NCBI GenBank assembly: GCA_049116495.1 | Contig: JAGDYV010000004.1 | Coordinates: 38,905-102,904 of the forward strand | DNA length: 64,000 nucleotides | DNA from: CAJQQK01 sp049116495 | GTDB taxonomy: Bacteria > Pseudomonadota > Alphaproteobacteria > Rhizobiales > Hyphomicrobiaceae | Direction: 5' to 3' | Shown here: piece by piece, positions 1-8,525 of the stretch | Layout of the letters: each line of letters begins with the position of its first letter | Position numbering within the stretch: position 1 is the stretch's first letter | The notes under the pieces: generated by a model | What the model saw: only the letters and a program-made list of their open reading frames with translations | Database searches by the model: none | Told to the model about the DNA's origin: nothing | Made by a program: the position numbers and the translations under genes

Positions 1-2
1 CT

Positions 3-1427
3 CAGCCGTGCAATGGCTCCGACAGGCGGCCGTTCAAGTCCGGGGAATCCGACCGGATAGCCTTACAGTGCTTCCGTCTGGTTGCGACCTTTGCTTTGAT
101 GATGGCTGCATGCCCGGGCCTACTCAAGCATGATGCCAAGGCGGCTGATAGCAACAGCCGGCCCGCAGAAGCAGCCATGGGTTACAAGCTCGGACCTCTC
201 GACAAAGTGCGAGTTCAGATCTTTGAATGGCGGCCATCGCGTGATGAGGTCTACAACTGGTCACCGCTCAATGCCGAATACACAATCGGTGCAAACGGAA
301 TGCTGGCGTTCCCGCTCTTGGGTGAGATCGGATCCGGTGGATTGACGCCAGCTCAGCTCGCCAAAACGATCAGTAATCGTTTGCGGGATCGGATGGGGCT
401 GGCACTCAGTCCCGACACCACTGTCGAAGTAACAAAGTACAGGCCATTTTATATCGTCGGTGAAGTTGAGCGGCCAGGCGCATACCCGTATCGCCCGGGG
501 CTGACCGTCCTGCAAGCCGTTTCGATTGCTGGCGGATTGATTAAGAAGAGGCAAATTGCCGGGCTACGTCTTGAGCGCGAACTCATATCTACGAGGGGAA
601 GGATGCGGCTGATCAATCGTGAGATCAAGATTCTCCTGGCACGCAGGGCGCGACTAATGGCCGAACTTAAAGGCGCTTCCCAGATCATATTTCCCGCCAC
701 CTCGACCGGTGCCCCGGAGATCGTCGAGCAAGAGCAGTTGATTTTCCGTGCGCGACACAAGGCTCACGAGACCCAAATAACCGCACTAGGCCAGCTCAAA
801 GATTTCCTGGCTAAAGATGTTGTATCGCTCACCGCACAACTAAAGAACCATAAGGAGGAGGCTGAACTTCTGAAGGCTGAACTCAAAAACATGAGAGCGC
901 TTGCAAAGAAGGGGCTCGTATCCTCACCTCGCAAATTGGCAGTTGAGCGCAATGTTATGCAGATGAGGTCCAGTGGGTTGAGGTTGGATTCCAGATTGTC
1001 GCGAGCAAAACAGGAAATTAGTCGAACCGAGATCGTCATCCTGGAACTTCAAAATAAGCGCAAGAATGAAGTCACCGTCAAGCTCCAAGCGACGCAGATT
1101 AAGTTGGGAGAGTTACAGCAACAGCTCAAAACTTCCGACCAACTACTTTATGAAACGGAGGTCGTGGCGCCGCGCTTACTGTTCAAAGGAAGCAGGCGCA
1201 GTCAGGCCAAGCCAAGTTTCAAGATTGTCCGCTGGTCCGCCTCCGGCCAAGTTGAATTCAGCGCCACCGAAGGGGCTGACATCAAGCCAGGCGACACGCT
1301 CAAAATTGAATTTCCGCGTCAAGCAAGAATGGCCTCTCACGTTAGCCATGCTGGACATCAGCTTCGCTATGAGCAGGTCTTCCAGAATTCTCCTCTTCGT
1401 TCTCCTCTGGGCAACGTTGAACAATGA
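3..1427 (+). CDS. ExoF/Wza-like polysaccharide export protein, 5' end outside window
   Basis: Periplasmic or outer-membrane polysaccharide export protein of the ExoF/Wza group. Numbering from the TTG at 96, a Poly_export domain covers about residues 28-115 (starts YKLGPLDKVRVQIFEW) and an SLBB-like ligand-binding domain follows from about 116 (YIVGEVERPGAYPYRPG). A long charged helical, probably coiled-coil, stretch covers about 155-350, and a short ExoF-like domain ends near 420 (IKPGDTLKIEFP). The frame is open to the left edge and encodes hydrophobic residues (RLVATFALMMAACPG) just before and across the TTG/ATG/ATG at 96-104. These look like the core of a signal peptide, so the true start probably lies left of the window. 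The next gene begins 10 bases after the stop, so they share an operon. Known for the family: moves exopolysaccharide across the envelope with a Wzx/Wzy or ABC system. Inferred: part of an EPS locus. Confidence 0.8.
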   Translation, partial: QPCNGSDRRPFKSGESDRIALQCFRLVATFALMMAACPGLLKHDAKAADSNSRPAEAAMGYKLGPLDKVRVQIFEWRPSRDEVYNWSPLNAEYTIGANGMLAFPLLGEIGSGGLTPAQLAKTISNRLRDRMGLALSPDTTVEVTKYRPFYIVGEVERPGAYPYRPGLTVLQAVSIAGGLIKKRQIAGLRLERELISTRGRMRLINREIKILLARRARLMAELKGASQIIFPATSTGAPEIVEQEQLIFRARHKAHETQITALGQLKDFLAKDVVSLTAQLKNHKEEAELLKAELKNMRALAKKGLVSSPRKLAVERNVMQMRSSGLRLDSRLSRAKQEISRTEIVILELQNKRKNEVTVKLQATQIKLGELQQQLKTSDQLLYETEVVAPRLLFKGSRRSQAKPSFKIVRWSASGQVEFSATEGADIKPGDTLKIEFPRQARMASHVSHAGHQLRYEQVFQNSPLRSPLGNVEQ

Positions 1428-1437
1428 GGATGATGCA

Positions 1438-2721
1438 ATGCTGATACAGAACGCGGAGCAACTCGTCAGTCATAACTCTCGTCACGTTCGACCTGAGCGG
1501 ATCGCATTGTTGGGTCACTTCGGGACTGGCAATCTTGGGAACGAGGGGTCGCTGGAAGCCATTCTTGCGTTTCTGCGAAAAACGAAACCAGAGGCAGAAA
1601 TCCATTGCATTTGCGTCGAACCCGATGTGGTGAAGCGCGATCATGGGCTGCCAGGATTGATGCTGAATTGGCGGCCTCGCAATGAAGATCTGGCATGGTT
1701 AGACAAAGTGTTGCTGCGGGTGCCGGGAGGAATTGTCGATCTAGTGCACACGATAGGCAATGTCCGCCGCTTTGACTACATAATCGTCCCGGGTACGGGA
1801 ATTCTGGATGACTTTGGCGTCGGACCAATTGGAATGCCCTATGGCATTTTCAAATGGAGCGTGATGTCCCGCTTAGTCGGCTCTGAATTCTGGCTGGTCA
1901 GCATTGGCGCAGGTCCAATTCATCATCCCATTAGTCGCTTTCTTATGAAGTGGGCTGCTCGGCTTGCCAGCTTGAGATCTTATCGGGATGAGATATCCCG
2001 GGACTACATGATCGGAATTGGCTCTGATGCCAGCCAGGATCCGGTTTTTCCGGATGTTGCCTTTGGCTTGCCGGTACCATCGATGAAGCAAGGCCAAACA
2101 ACGCCGGAGGCGCCACTGACAGTAGGCGTTGGCGTTATGACTTACTACGGCTGGATGCAGGATTCTACGGTTGGTCGCGCAGTTTATAAAAACTACTTGA
2201 ATAAGCTTGAAGCGTTCGCCACCTGGCTTCTCGACAACGGTCATTTTGTTCGCATTCTGATGGGTGAAAAGTCTGATCTGCAGGCCGTCAATGACTTGAA
2301 AACGACCCTTTCCGAAGCGCGCCCCAGGCTTGATAGGGGACGCGTCATTGCCGAGGTTCCGCACGATCTGCATGACATTATGCGCCAGATCGGAGAGGTC
2401 GATTTGGTCGTTGCTACGCGCTTCCACAATGTTGTGTGCGCGTTGAAGGCCGGGCGCCCGACGATATCGCTCGGGTATGCAAAAAAAAATGAAGCATTGC
2501 TGGCCGATATGGGGTGTGATGGCTTCAGTCAATCTATTGAAGAGTTTGATGTCGACAAGCTAAAGCAGCAGTTCCGGGATTTAAGCAACCACCTGAGCTT
2601 GTACCAACAGCGCATCGCAGAGGGTGTCGCGCGGCTGGAATATGACCTGGTCACTCAAGGACAATTGCTGTCGCAACGTTTGGGGGCTCGAACCGCGGGA
2701 CATAACGATGGTGGTCAATGA
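1438..2721 (+). CDS. Polysaccharide pyruvyl transferase family protein
   Basis: About 427 aa. The N-terminus (ALLGHFGTGNLGNEGSLEA) and C-terminus (VVATRFHNVVCALKAGRP, then ISLGYAKKNEALLADMG) match the polysaccharide pyruvyl transferase fold, a GT-B-like enzyme that adds ketal-linked pyruvate to sugars of extracellular polysaccharides. The frame is open further upstream to 1066, but that part overlaps the export gene. ATG 1438 lies 10 bases after the upstream stop, behind GAGGATG, and places the conserved GxGNxGNEG loop near the N-terminus, so I use it. No signal peptide is seen, so it is probably cytosolic. Related proteins include some with other roles, so the exact acceptor sugar is unknown. 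Neighbours (ExoF-like exporter, methyltransferase, CelD-type acetyltransferase) support polysaccharide decoration. Confidence 0.75.
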   Translation: MLIQNAEQLVSHNSRHVRPERIALLGHFGTGNLGNEGSLEAILAFLRKTKPEAEIHCICVEPDVVKRDHGLPGLMLNWRPRNEDLAWLDKVLLRVPGGIVDLVHTIGNVRRFDYIIVPGTGILDDFGVGPIGMPYGIFKWSVMSRLVGSEFWLVSIGAGPIHHPISRFLMKWAARLASLRSYRDEISRDYMIGIGSDASQDPVFPDVAFGLPVPSMKQGQTTPEAPLTVGVGVMTYYGWMQDSTVGRAVYKNYLNKLEAFATWLLDNGHFVRILMGEKSDLQAVNDLKTTLSEARPRLDRGRVIAEVPHDLHDIMRQIGEVDLVVATRFHNVVCALKAGRPTISLGYAKKNEALLADMGCDGFSQSIEEFDVDKLKQQFRDLSNHLSLYQQRIAEGVARLEYDLVTQGQLLSQRLGARTAGHNDGGQ

Positions 2722-2811
2722 TTTGGAACATCAACATGACGGTCGAGATGGATCTGTGGCGACGACTCGAACGGTGGGATGAGGCCTCATTGAAAGTTTC
2801 GAAGCGGGAAG

Positions 2812-3555
2812 ATGAATAAGTATTGGCGAAGCAGGATGGCCGTTACTCAAGATATAGCGCTTCTCAGCAGTCTCCTGCGCCATGAGGGTATGATCGCTGC
2901 TGCGTCTGTGGCAGCTCATCGATTGAGTGCCCGGCTTGGATTTCCCAAGCTGTTGCAGAATTACGATCCGAGCAAACGATTCGACCAGATGCATGGCGTC
3001 GATACATGCGACATCGTCGGTGTCCAGGAGCTTGGCTTGGTCGATAGCGTCGGCGTCCACGCCGTTGAGTACAATCCTACACAGGCCCATGAGTTCCTGA
3101 CTGCATTGGGGCGCCTGGACATTGACCATAGGCAATATCAGTTTCTCGATTACGGTTCCGGAAAAGGGAAGGTACTCTTGTTGGCTGCAAAATTTCCCTT
3201 CATGCGGATTACCGGTATTGAGGCGGCGGAATGTATGCATCAGACGGCATGCGCAAATATTGCCAAGTACGCATCTGCGAAACCTGCTTGCACAGCCATT
3301 ACGTCGATCTGCATTGATGCTGCGGCGTTCGTCCCTTCTCGTCATCCGGTCGTCGTTTATATGTACAATCCATTTGATGAAATCATTCTCCGAGATGTGT
3401 TGGATCAACTGGGCAAGGCCGCCAGTGACAATTCATTGCCGAGTTATTTGATTTATAGGAATCCGGTGCAACATAAGGCGGTCGTGACACACAATTTGTT
3501 TCAGCATGTCGGAAGTGTATTCGGTGATCGAATATATATCTATCGAGCAGGCTGA
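2812..3555 (+). CDS. Class I SAM-dependent methyltransferase
   Basis: About 247 aa. The glycine-rich SAM-binding motif is visible as LDYGSGKGKVLLLAA (about residues 110-124), followed by the acidic residue of strand 2 in ITGIEAAE. The later VVYMYNPFDE segment resembles the motif IV strand of Rossmann methyltransferases. The arrangement resembles small methyltransferases annotated as histone-methylation DOT1-like or sugar/lipid methyltransferases in bacteria, so the substrate cannot be assigned. It lies 90 bases after the pyruvyl transferase gene on the same strand and may methylate a polysaccharide or its carrier, which is inference from position. A second ATG at 2836 is possible; ATG 2812 has GGGAAG directly upstream but at short spacing. 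Confidence 0.65.
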   Translation: MNKYWRSRMAVTQDIALLSSLLRHEGMIAAASVAAHRLSARLGFPKLLQNYDPSKRFDQMHGVDTCDIVGVQELGLVDSVGVHAVEYNPTQAHEFLTALGRLDIDHRQYQFLDYGSGKGKVLLLAAKFPFMRITGIEAAECMHQTACANIAKYASAKPACTAITSICIDAAAFVPSRHPVVVYMYNPFDEIILRDVLDQLGKAASDNSLPSYLIYRNPVQHKAVVTHNLFQHVGSVFGDRIYIYRAG

Positions 3556-3686
3556 ATGATGCAACGTGTAGCGGCAGTGCGATTGCGGGGTGTGACCCAA
3601 GCCTGCTGTTTTCGATTGATGAAAACGAAGGAACGCATTTCTCTTAGAGTTGGCTTGAGCGCGGAGCACCTCCGAAACCTTACTTA

Positions 3687-4790
3687 TTATTGCGGCAATC
3701 GACCGGCGCCGAGAAGACGATTGAAGGCGCGGCGTTGAAGATCGGTCAGTTTGTCGAAGCGGCGGTAACGCTTGAGAACGCGGTGGATCAATTTGCGTGC
3801 TCGACGCGGTCCACCAGCCAGTGACCAAGGCCGCTCGACGGAACCTTCGCAAAGTGGCGTTGTCGCGCTGGCAAAGGATGCTTTGTAACGTTCATCGCCG
3901 CGTCCGAGATCGATCCGATCTAGACCAAAATCCGGCGCACGACGCGCTAACTCAAGCAACAGGATCAAGCCGGGTGAAAACTTGTCGAGCTTCGGCTCGT
4001 AAGTCGGGAACCACCAATGCCAAGTCGTACGTGAACGCATGCCGAAATGTACGGCAGCAAGACGGTCACCAACGTACGCAGTGGAGAGCATACCCGCGAA
4101 GTTTGTGCTTTCAGTAGTGCGGATATTTTCCAGTGCTTTCATTACCCATGCTCCCTTGCGGATCGGCGGAACGCCCATGCGCGCGTAGGAACGGTTTTTC
4201 CACTCGAGCATCGCTTGCCAAGCAGCGTCGCTCTTATCATTCATCTCAAACCGAACTGGACCGACTTCGCGCTCCATCTTTCTGCGTTTCCGTTCTGTGT
4301 TTTTCAGTTCCCTTGTGCCAGATTTCGAGCGTGCCACGAAATAGGCTTCGAATCCCTTTCCAAGGTCCAGGTAGGGTGAACCGGTATCCAGATACGTTCC
4401 CGACGCTACGGCTTTTTGCGTCGCGGGCAAATGGTTGAAATCATAGGCATTCAGGCTACAGGCATTCAGCAATGCGGTACAATCCAAAACGGTGTCGACC
4501 GAACCGATAATGCCGTGAAAATCACTAATCGGCCCGCCAACCGGTACGCCAACGCCGTGTGTCTGTCGGTGGAATGGAAAGATACCTACAATGCAATCGT
4601 CTTGGGAAACGATCGCAACACAAACTGGTTTTCCTGCACCATCGACCGCGCGCGAAAACTCGGGTGAGAAGAAGGCACTGTTCAAAGTCGGGTCATTCTT
4701 CTGCAGGATCCGCCACCGCTCGATCTCTGATGATGAAAGGTCACCAAAAGGGGCAATTCGGTATGATAATTGTCGATCAATAAAGGGCAT
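3687..4790 (-). CDS. CelD/BcsL-type GNAT acetyltransferase
   Basis: About 367 aa. The pattern fits the Acetyltransf_6 (CelD/BcsL, FemAB-like) domain. The middle part has the arginine/lysine-rich ERKRRKMEREVG stretch and then LEWKNRSYARMG. The C-terminal half has AAVHFGMRSRTTWHWWFPTY, followed by SPGLILLLELARR and DLGRGDERYK, a typical order for this family. Members are encoded in exopolysaccharide and cellulose loci and are presumed to acylate sugars, although few are characterised. No membrane segment is seen. It is convergent with the methyltransferase gene, and the small possible ORF at 4777-4914 overlaps its start by 14 bases. Function beyond acyltransferase fold is inferred from neighbours. 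Confidence 0.75.
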   Translation of the reverse strand: MPFIDRQLSYRIAPFGDLSSSEIERWRILQKNDPTLNSAFFSPEFSRAVDGAGKPVCVAIVSQDDCIVGIFPFHRQTHGVGVPVGGPISDFHGIIGSVDTVLDCTALLNACSLNAYDFNHLPATQKAVASGTYLDTGSPYLDLGKGFEAYFVARSKSGTRELKNTERKRRKMEREVGPVRFEMNDKSDAAWQAMLEWKNRSYARMGVPPIRKGAWVMKALENIRTTESTNFAGMLSTAYVGDRLAAVHFGMRSRTTWHWWFPTYEPKLDKFSPGLILLLELARRAPDFGLDRIDLGRGDERYKASFASATTPLCEGSVERPWSLAGGPRRARKLIHRVLKRYRRFDKLTDLQRRAFNRLLGAGRLPQ

Positions 4791-4914
4791 TGTGGCGCGC
4801 GCAGATGAGTAGATAATCCAGTTGGACGCCGCTAGTGGCTGCCAACCAAGTCATGCTCAAGAACCACATTCTGCACGCCATGCAGCACGGAATACAACGT
4901 AACTTATGGTGCAT
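4777..4914 (-). CDS. Possible small Cys-rich protein or leader peptide upstream of the acetyltransferase
   Basis: A 45-codon frame begins at ATG 4914 (minus strand). It has an unusually strong ribosome binding site, GGAGGAGG (complement of 4920-4927), about 6 bases before the ATG. The peptide starts MHHKLRCIPCCMACRMW and is rich in Cys, Met and hydrophobic residues. Its stop (4777-4779) lies just inside the acetyltransferase gene, so translation could be coupled to ATG 4790. I recognise no family. It may be a leader peptide, a small membrane-associated protein, or a chance frame behind a purine-rich stretch. The Shine-Dalgarno site is observed; the function is unknown. Confidence 0.35.
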   Translation of the reverse strand: MHHKLRCIPCCMACRMWFLSMTWLAATSGVQLDYLLICARHNALY

Positions 4915-4927
4915 GCAGACCTCCTCC

Positions 4928-5298
4928 AATGACGTAGTTGTGCCCAGAAGGCAGATCTTCCGGCGGAGGACAAGAATAGGCAGCGAATATGAGCCGGAAG
5001 GGAATGTTGCAAAGCTGGATCGGATTATCAATCGATACCAAGGCTCACCGTGCCGTTGCATCTGGATAGGTGAGGAAACTTGGAGTCTGCTCGGTAAACG
5101 AACGCTAAATGAGCAATTCAGTTGGAAGCATGTGAAACCATTCGCTCGACGCCGGCATCTCATAGGGGCCTGCAGTGGCTTGAAGGGTTGGTGGAGTCGA
5201 TGCCGTTGCTGGTTAACAAGTCTGGGCAGGCGTTTTTGTTATGTGTCGTCACTACTGTTAGGCTCACGCGAGCTTTACTTGCACTTAGGAATACCTAT
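4928..5298. other. Intergenic region between acetyltransferase and mscS
   Basis: About 370 bases between divergent genes. No frame here has a plausible start, family likeness and ribosome site together. The region should hold the promoters for both sides, but I cannot point to a convincing -35/-10 pair. AGGA at 5287-5290 serves as ribosome site for ATG 5299. Confidence 0.5.
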
Positions 5299-7608
5299 AT
5301 GGCGGACGCAATTCGAACCCGGATTTTCGTTGCACTGTGCGCATTGACCGGCTTTTTCGCTATGTCATGGCATCACCCAGGGCACGCTCAAGTCAGCCTT
5401 GGTACAAAGTCGGACGGTCAAGTTAGGAAAGTGCAGGTTCCGGACCCGCTTACACACGAAGCTGTGCGGGATTTGATCTCCGAGCTGGATGACAAGCAGG
5501 TTCGTAAACTTCTGATTGATCGGCTGAGTGAGCTGGCCGATGCGCGAGCCAGAGCAAAGCTGAGCAAGGATAATCGGTCGATTCCACAGATTCTGGATGG
5601 TTACCGTAGCGCACTGGGCACATCACTTTGGAAAACAGTTACCCGTTTAGAGAATATTCCCGAGTCCTTTGGCAAGGCCTTCCAAACGTTCGCCGAGCGC
5701 CGCGGTAGCAACAACTATGCCGGCCTGTTCGCGACCCTCGCGGGGGCGTTGCTCAGTGGCTTAGCCGCGGTTTGGTTCTGCAGACGATCCACGCATGCGG
5801 CTGAGCAACGCATACTCGCCGCGCGACCACCGAACTTGTGGCGGAAACTCGGTCTCATCGTCGCCCGTCTCGCGATCCACGCGTCACACATACTCGCGTT
5901 TGTATTGGTCAGTTACGTGGTAACCATAGCGTTGACGCAACGCGGTTCCCCCGACCGGTCCACCTTGTTCCTTGTTTTCCAAACGATCGCGTGGATTTGG
6001 TTGGCGACCTCTCTTGCACGGTTTGTCATGGCACCGACACAAGCCAACCTGCGTCTTTGCCCCCTCAATGACGTCACGGCCCATCTGCTGACATCACGCG
6101 TGACGCTCGTCGCAGCGATTGCCGGCGTTGGCTTTGGCGTCATGGGTTGGCTTTTGGAGATGGGCATGCCGTTTGGAGAGACGCGGCTTGGCTTCTGGAT
6201 AAACTTGCTCATTCATGCCGTAATCCTGCTGACGATTTGGCAATCTCGGCACGGCGTTGCCGCCATGTTGACAGCTGATCAACCGCGAGAACAGGCAGTT
6301 GAAAGGTCCTTCTCATTGTCGCGGCATTGGCCACAAATCGCGATGGTGTTGGTCATTGCGCATTGGTTTGTCGTAGAGATCATCGTCGCGACGGGCAACG
6401 CAACGCCCGGCATTTTGCCCGTTATAATGATCACTTTGGCGACCCTGATCGGTTTGCCGTTTCTCGATCATGCGATCCGCGCCTTGGTCTGCAACTTGGC
6501 ACCGGTAAATGGTGATGCAACGGCCCCGCTTCAGGCAGCGCACCGTGAGACACAATACGGTCTCATTCGCTGCGGTCGCGTTCTGTTGGGCCTCGCCGGC
6601 ATACTCGGTATTCTACGTCTATGGGGCGTTGATCCGCACGCGCTGGCCGAGGAAGGCATTGGTGCTCGGTTCGCGAGTGGATCAATCGACATTCTACTCA
6701 TTGCGCTGGTTTGTTATGCGATCTGGGAATTCGTGACCATCGTTAGTGAACGCCAACTCGCAATCGAGCGCGCCGTCATGGGTATCGACGACGCAGGTGG
6801 TGAAGCAATGGCTGAGGGCGAAGGCGGGAAAGGCGAAACGCGGCTTGCGACGATTGTGCCGCTCGTGCGTTTGGCGGCCCGCATTGTCATCGTAGCGCTT
6901 GGCGCGCTGGCCATCATCAATCAGCTCGGGATCAATATTACGCCATTACTTGCTGGTGCAGGCATCATCGGGCTCGCTGTTGGATTCGGCGCGCAAACGC
7001 TGGTCAAGGATATCATTTCCGGCTTGTTCTTCCTGATCGATGATGCGTTCCGCAAAGGCGAGTACATCGACATCGGGGACGTCAAAGGAACGGTCGAGAG
7101 AATCTCCGTGCGCTCTATGCAACTGCGCCATCACAACGGCCCGCTCAACACAGTCCCGTTTGGTGCCATAAACTTTGTCACAAATTTTTCGCGTGACTGG
7201 GTTGTTATGAAGCTGCCGCTGCGCCTGACCTACGACACGGATGCAGAGGCAGTGCGAAAAATGATCAAGAAGCTCGGCCAGGAGCTGATGGAGGAGCCCG
7301 CACTCAAGGGGCAGTTCTTGCAACCCCTGAAATCACAGGGGGTAATTCAGATGGAAGACTCGGCGATGATCATGCGCGTCAAATTCATGACACGACCGGG
7401 TGACCAATGGGTAATCAGGCGCATCGTTTTTGCCCGCATCCGCGACCTGTTCGAGAAAGAGGGGATCAAGTTTGCCAATCGCGAGGTCACCGTGCGCCTC
7501 GCCGACGATGGTCGCACCGAACCCTTGACGGGCCGTGAAAGGAGTGCGGCCGGGGCAGCAGCTCGCTCCGCGGTTGAACAGGCGGAGATCGCAGAGGCGA
7601 AGGCCTGA
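5299..7608 (+). CDS. Large MscS-family mechanosensitive channel (YbiO-like architecture)
   Basis: About 769 aa from ATG 5299. This start has AGGA eight bases upstream and gives a signal peptide (RTRIFVALCALTGFFAMSW, cleavage near GHAQ). The frame continues upstream to 5122 but without such features. Domains in order: signal peptide, charged periplasmic region (about 35-140), many transmembrane segments (about 165-560), then the MscS pore and vestibule at about 555-735. The pore helix shows the Gly/Ala-rich pattern LAGAGIIGLAVGFGAQTLVK, followed by DIISGLFFLIDDAFRKGEYI and the beta domain with NTVPFGAINFVTNFSRDW. Length and layout match large MscS paralogues such as E. coli YbiO, inner-membrane channels that release solutes on hypo-osmotic shock. 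The C-terminal Ala/Glu-rich tail is probably disordered. It stands alone in the window. Confidence 0.85.
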   Translation: MADAIRTRIFVALCALTGFFAMSWHHPGHAQVSLGTKSDGQVRKVQVPDPLTHEAVRDLISELDDKQVRKLLIDRLSELADARARAKLSKDNRSIPQILDGYRSALGTSLWKTVTRLENIPESFGKAFQTFAERRGSNNYAGLFATLAGALLSGLAAVWFCRRSTHAAEQRILAARPPNLWRKLGLIVARLAIHASHILAFVLVSYVVTIALTQRGSPDRSTLFLVFQTIAWIWLATSLARFVMAPTQANLRLCPLNDVTAHLLTSRVTLVAAIAGVGFGVMGWLLEMGMPFGETRLGFWINLLIHAVILLTIWQSRHGVAAMLTADQPREQAVERSFSLSRHWPQIAMVLVIAHWFVVEIIVATGNATPGILPVIMITLATLIGLPFLDHAIRALVCNLAPVNGDATAPLQAAHRETQYGLIRCGRVLLGLAGILGILRLWGVDPHALAEEGIGARFASGSIDILLIALVCYAIWEFVTIVSERQLAIERAVMGIDDAGGEAMAEGEGGKGETRLATIVPLVRLAARIVIVALGALAIINQLGINITPLLAGAGIIGLAVGFGAQTLVKDIISGLFFLIDDAFRKGEYIDIGDVKGTVERISVRSMQLRHHNGPLNTVPFGAINFVTNFSRDWVVMKLPLRLTYDTDAEAVRKMIKKLGQELMEEPALKGQFLQPLKSQGVIQMEDSAMIMRVKFMTRPGDQWVIRRIVFARIRDLFEKEGIKFANREVTVRLADDGRTEPLTGRERSAAGAAARSAVEQAEIAEAKA

Positions 7609-7624
7609 TCAAGACCGACCTCTA

Positions 7625-7678
7625 GGATGCGTCATCCGCGCTGGCTTAGCGCAACCGGCTGCACCCTACATGAGGGTG
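7625..7678. terminator. Three tandem small hairpins in a convergent gap
   Basis: Between the convergent mscS and SDR genes are three short perfect inverted repeats in a row: GGATG/CATCC (7625-7637), GCGCT/AGCGC (7638-7652) and CACCCT/AGGGTG (7662-7678). No T-run follows, so this is at most a weak bidirectional terminator or a 3'-end stabilising structure. Confidence 0.35.
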
Positions 7679-7681
7679 ACA

Positions 7682-8452
7682 CTACACGGCAGTATAACCA
7701 CCATCAACGATGAGATCGGAGCCGGTCATGAAGCTTGAGGCGTCGCTGGCCAGGAACACAGCTGCAGCTGCAATCTCATCCGGTTGCCCAAGTCTCTTGA
7801 GCAGGTGCAGCGGTCCGGAAACGCGTCGTGCTTCTTCCATCGTGCCAAAGCGAAAAGTCATCCTGCCCGTTTCGATTGCACCGGGTGACAATGTGTTCAC
7901 GCGAACGTTGTCGGCGGCATGGTCTGCAGCCATGACCTTGGCGAGCTGTATGAGAGCGCCCTTTGTCGCGCAGTAAGCAGGTCTTCCGGGGGATCCAACG
8001 CTGCCCATCTGTGAAGCAATGTGAATGATGCTCCCACCTCCGGCAGAAATCATATGTGGCAGGACTGACCGGCTCATCAGGTATGGACCTGATAGATTGA
8101 CACTAAGGACGGCATTCCACTCGGAGGGCGGCAGATCCAGTATCGTACCTGTTTTGTCGTGGGCGGCAGCACCGTTGACGAGAATGCGCGGGGCCCCCTC
8201 TGACGCGACGAATTGTGCGACGGCATCTTTGACGGCATCTTCCAGCGTCACGTCGCAGTGGATGGCCAGAGCGTGGCCGCCAGCGGCCTCGATGATCTTG
8301 GCTGTCTCACCGGCTGCATCCTCGGCCCGGTCGATACATCCGACGCGTGCACCAACGGATGCAAAGGCCACAGCGATGGCGCGGCCGATGCCTGAGCCTG
8401 CTCCGACGACTATCGCAGGGCGATCATCTAGTCGAAAAAGCTTCTCATTCAT
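7682..8452 (-). CDS. Short-chain dehydrogenase/reductase (SDR)
   Basis: About 256 aa, the usual length for a classical SDR. The cofactor loop is GAGSGIGRAIA (about 17-27), the structural NGAA motif replaces NNAG (LVNGAAAHD), and the catalytic YxxxK is in PAYCATKGALIQLAK after the catalytic Ser of HIASQMG. The C-terminus ends with the common SDLIVDGGYTAV. It is an NAD(P)-dependent alcohol/ketone oxidoreductase; the substrate is unknown. It is the last gene of the minus-strand series hydrolase, MmgE/PrpD, SDR, and probably catalyses a redox step in the same catabolic island. GAGGG lies about nine bases upstream of the ATG. Confidence 0.85.
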   Translation of the reverse strand: MNEKLFRLDDRPAIVVGAGSGIGRAIAVAFASVGARVGCIDRAEDAAGETAKIIEAAGGHALAIHCDVTLEDAVKDAVAQFVASEGAPRILVNGAAAHDKTGTILDLPPSEWNAVLSVNLSGPYLMSRSVLPHMISAGGGSIIHIASQMGSVGSPGRPAYCATKGALIQLAKVMAADHAADNVRVNTLSPGAIETGRMTFRFGTMEEARRVSGPLHLLKRLGQPDEIAAAAVFLASDASSFMTGSDLIVDGGYTAV

Positions 8453-8525
8453 TGTCGTTGCCCTCGGTCAGTTGCGCCACTCCGGAAAAACTTGTCAGTT
8501 GGTCTCGGGTTTTAGCGTAAAAGCT

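Noticed and set aside
1066..1437. Long N-terminal extension of the pyruvyl transferase frame
   Set aside because: It overlaps the export gene in another frame and the conserved start of the family begins after ATG 1438.
1873..2532. 219-codon frame on the minus strand in the pyruvyl transferase gene
   Set aside because: It is a shadow of the coding strand with no family likeness.
5122..5298. Upstream in-frame extension of mscS
   Set aside because: ATG 5299 has a ribosome site and gives a signal peptide; the extension has neither.
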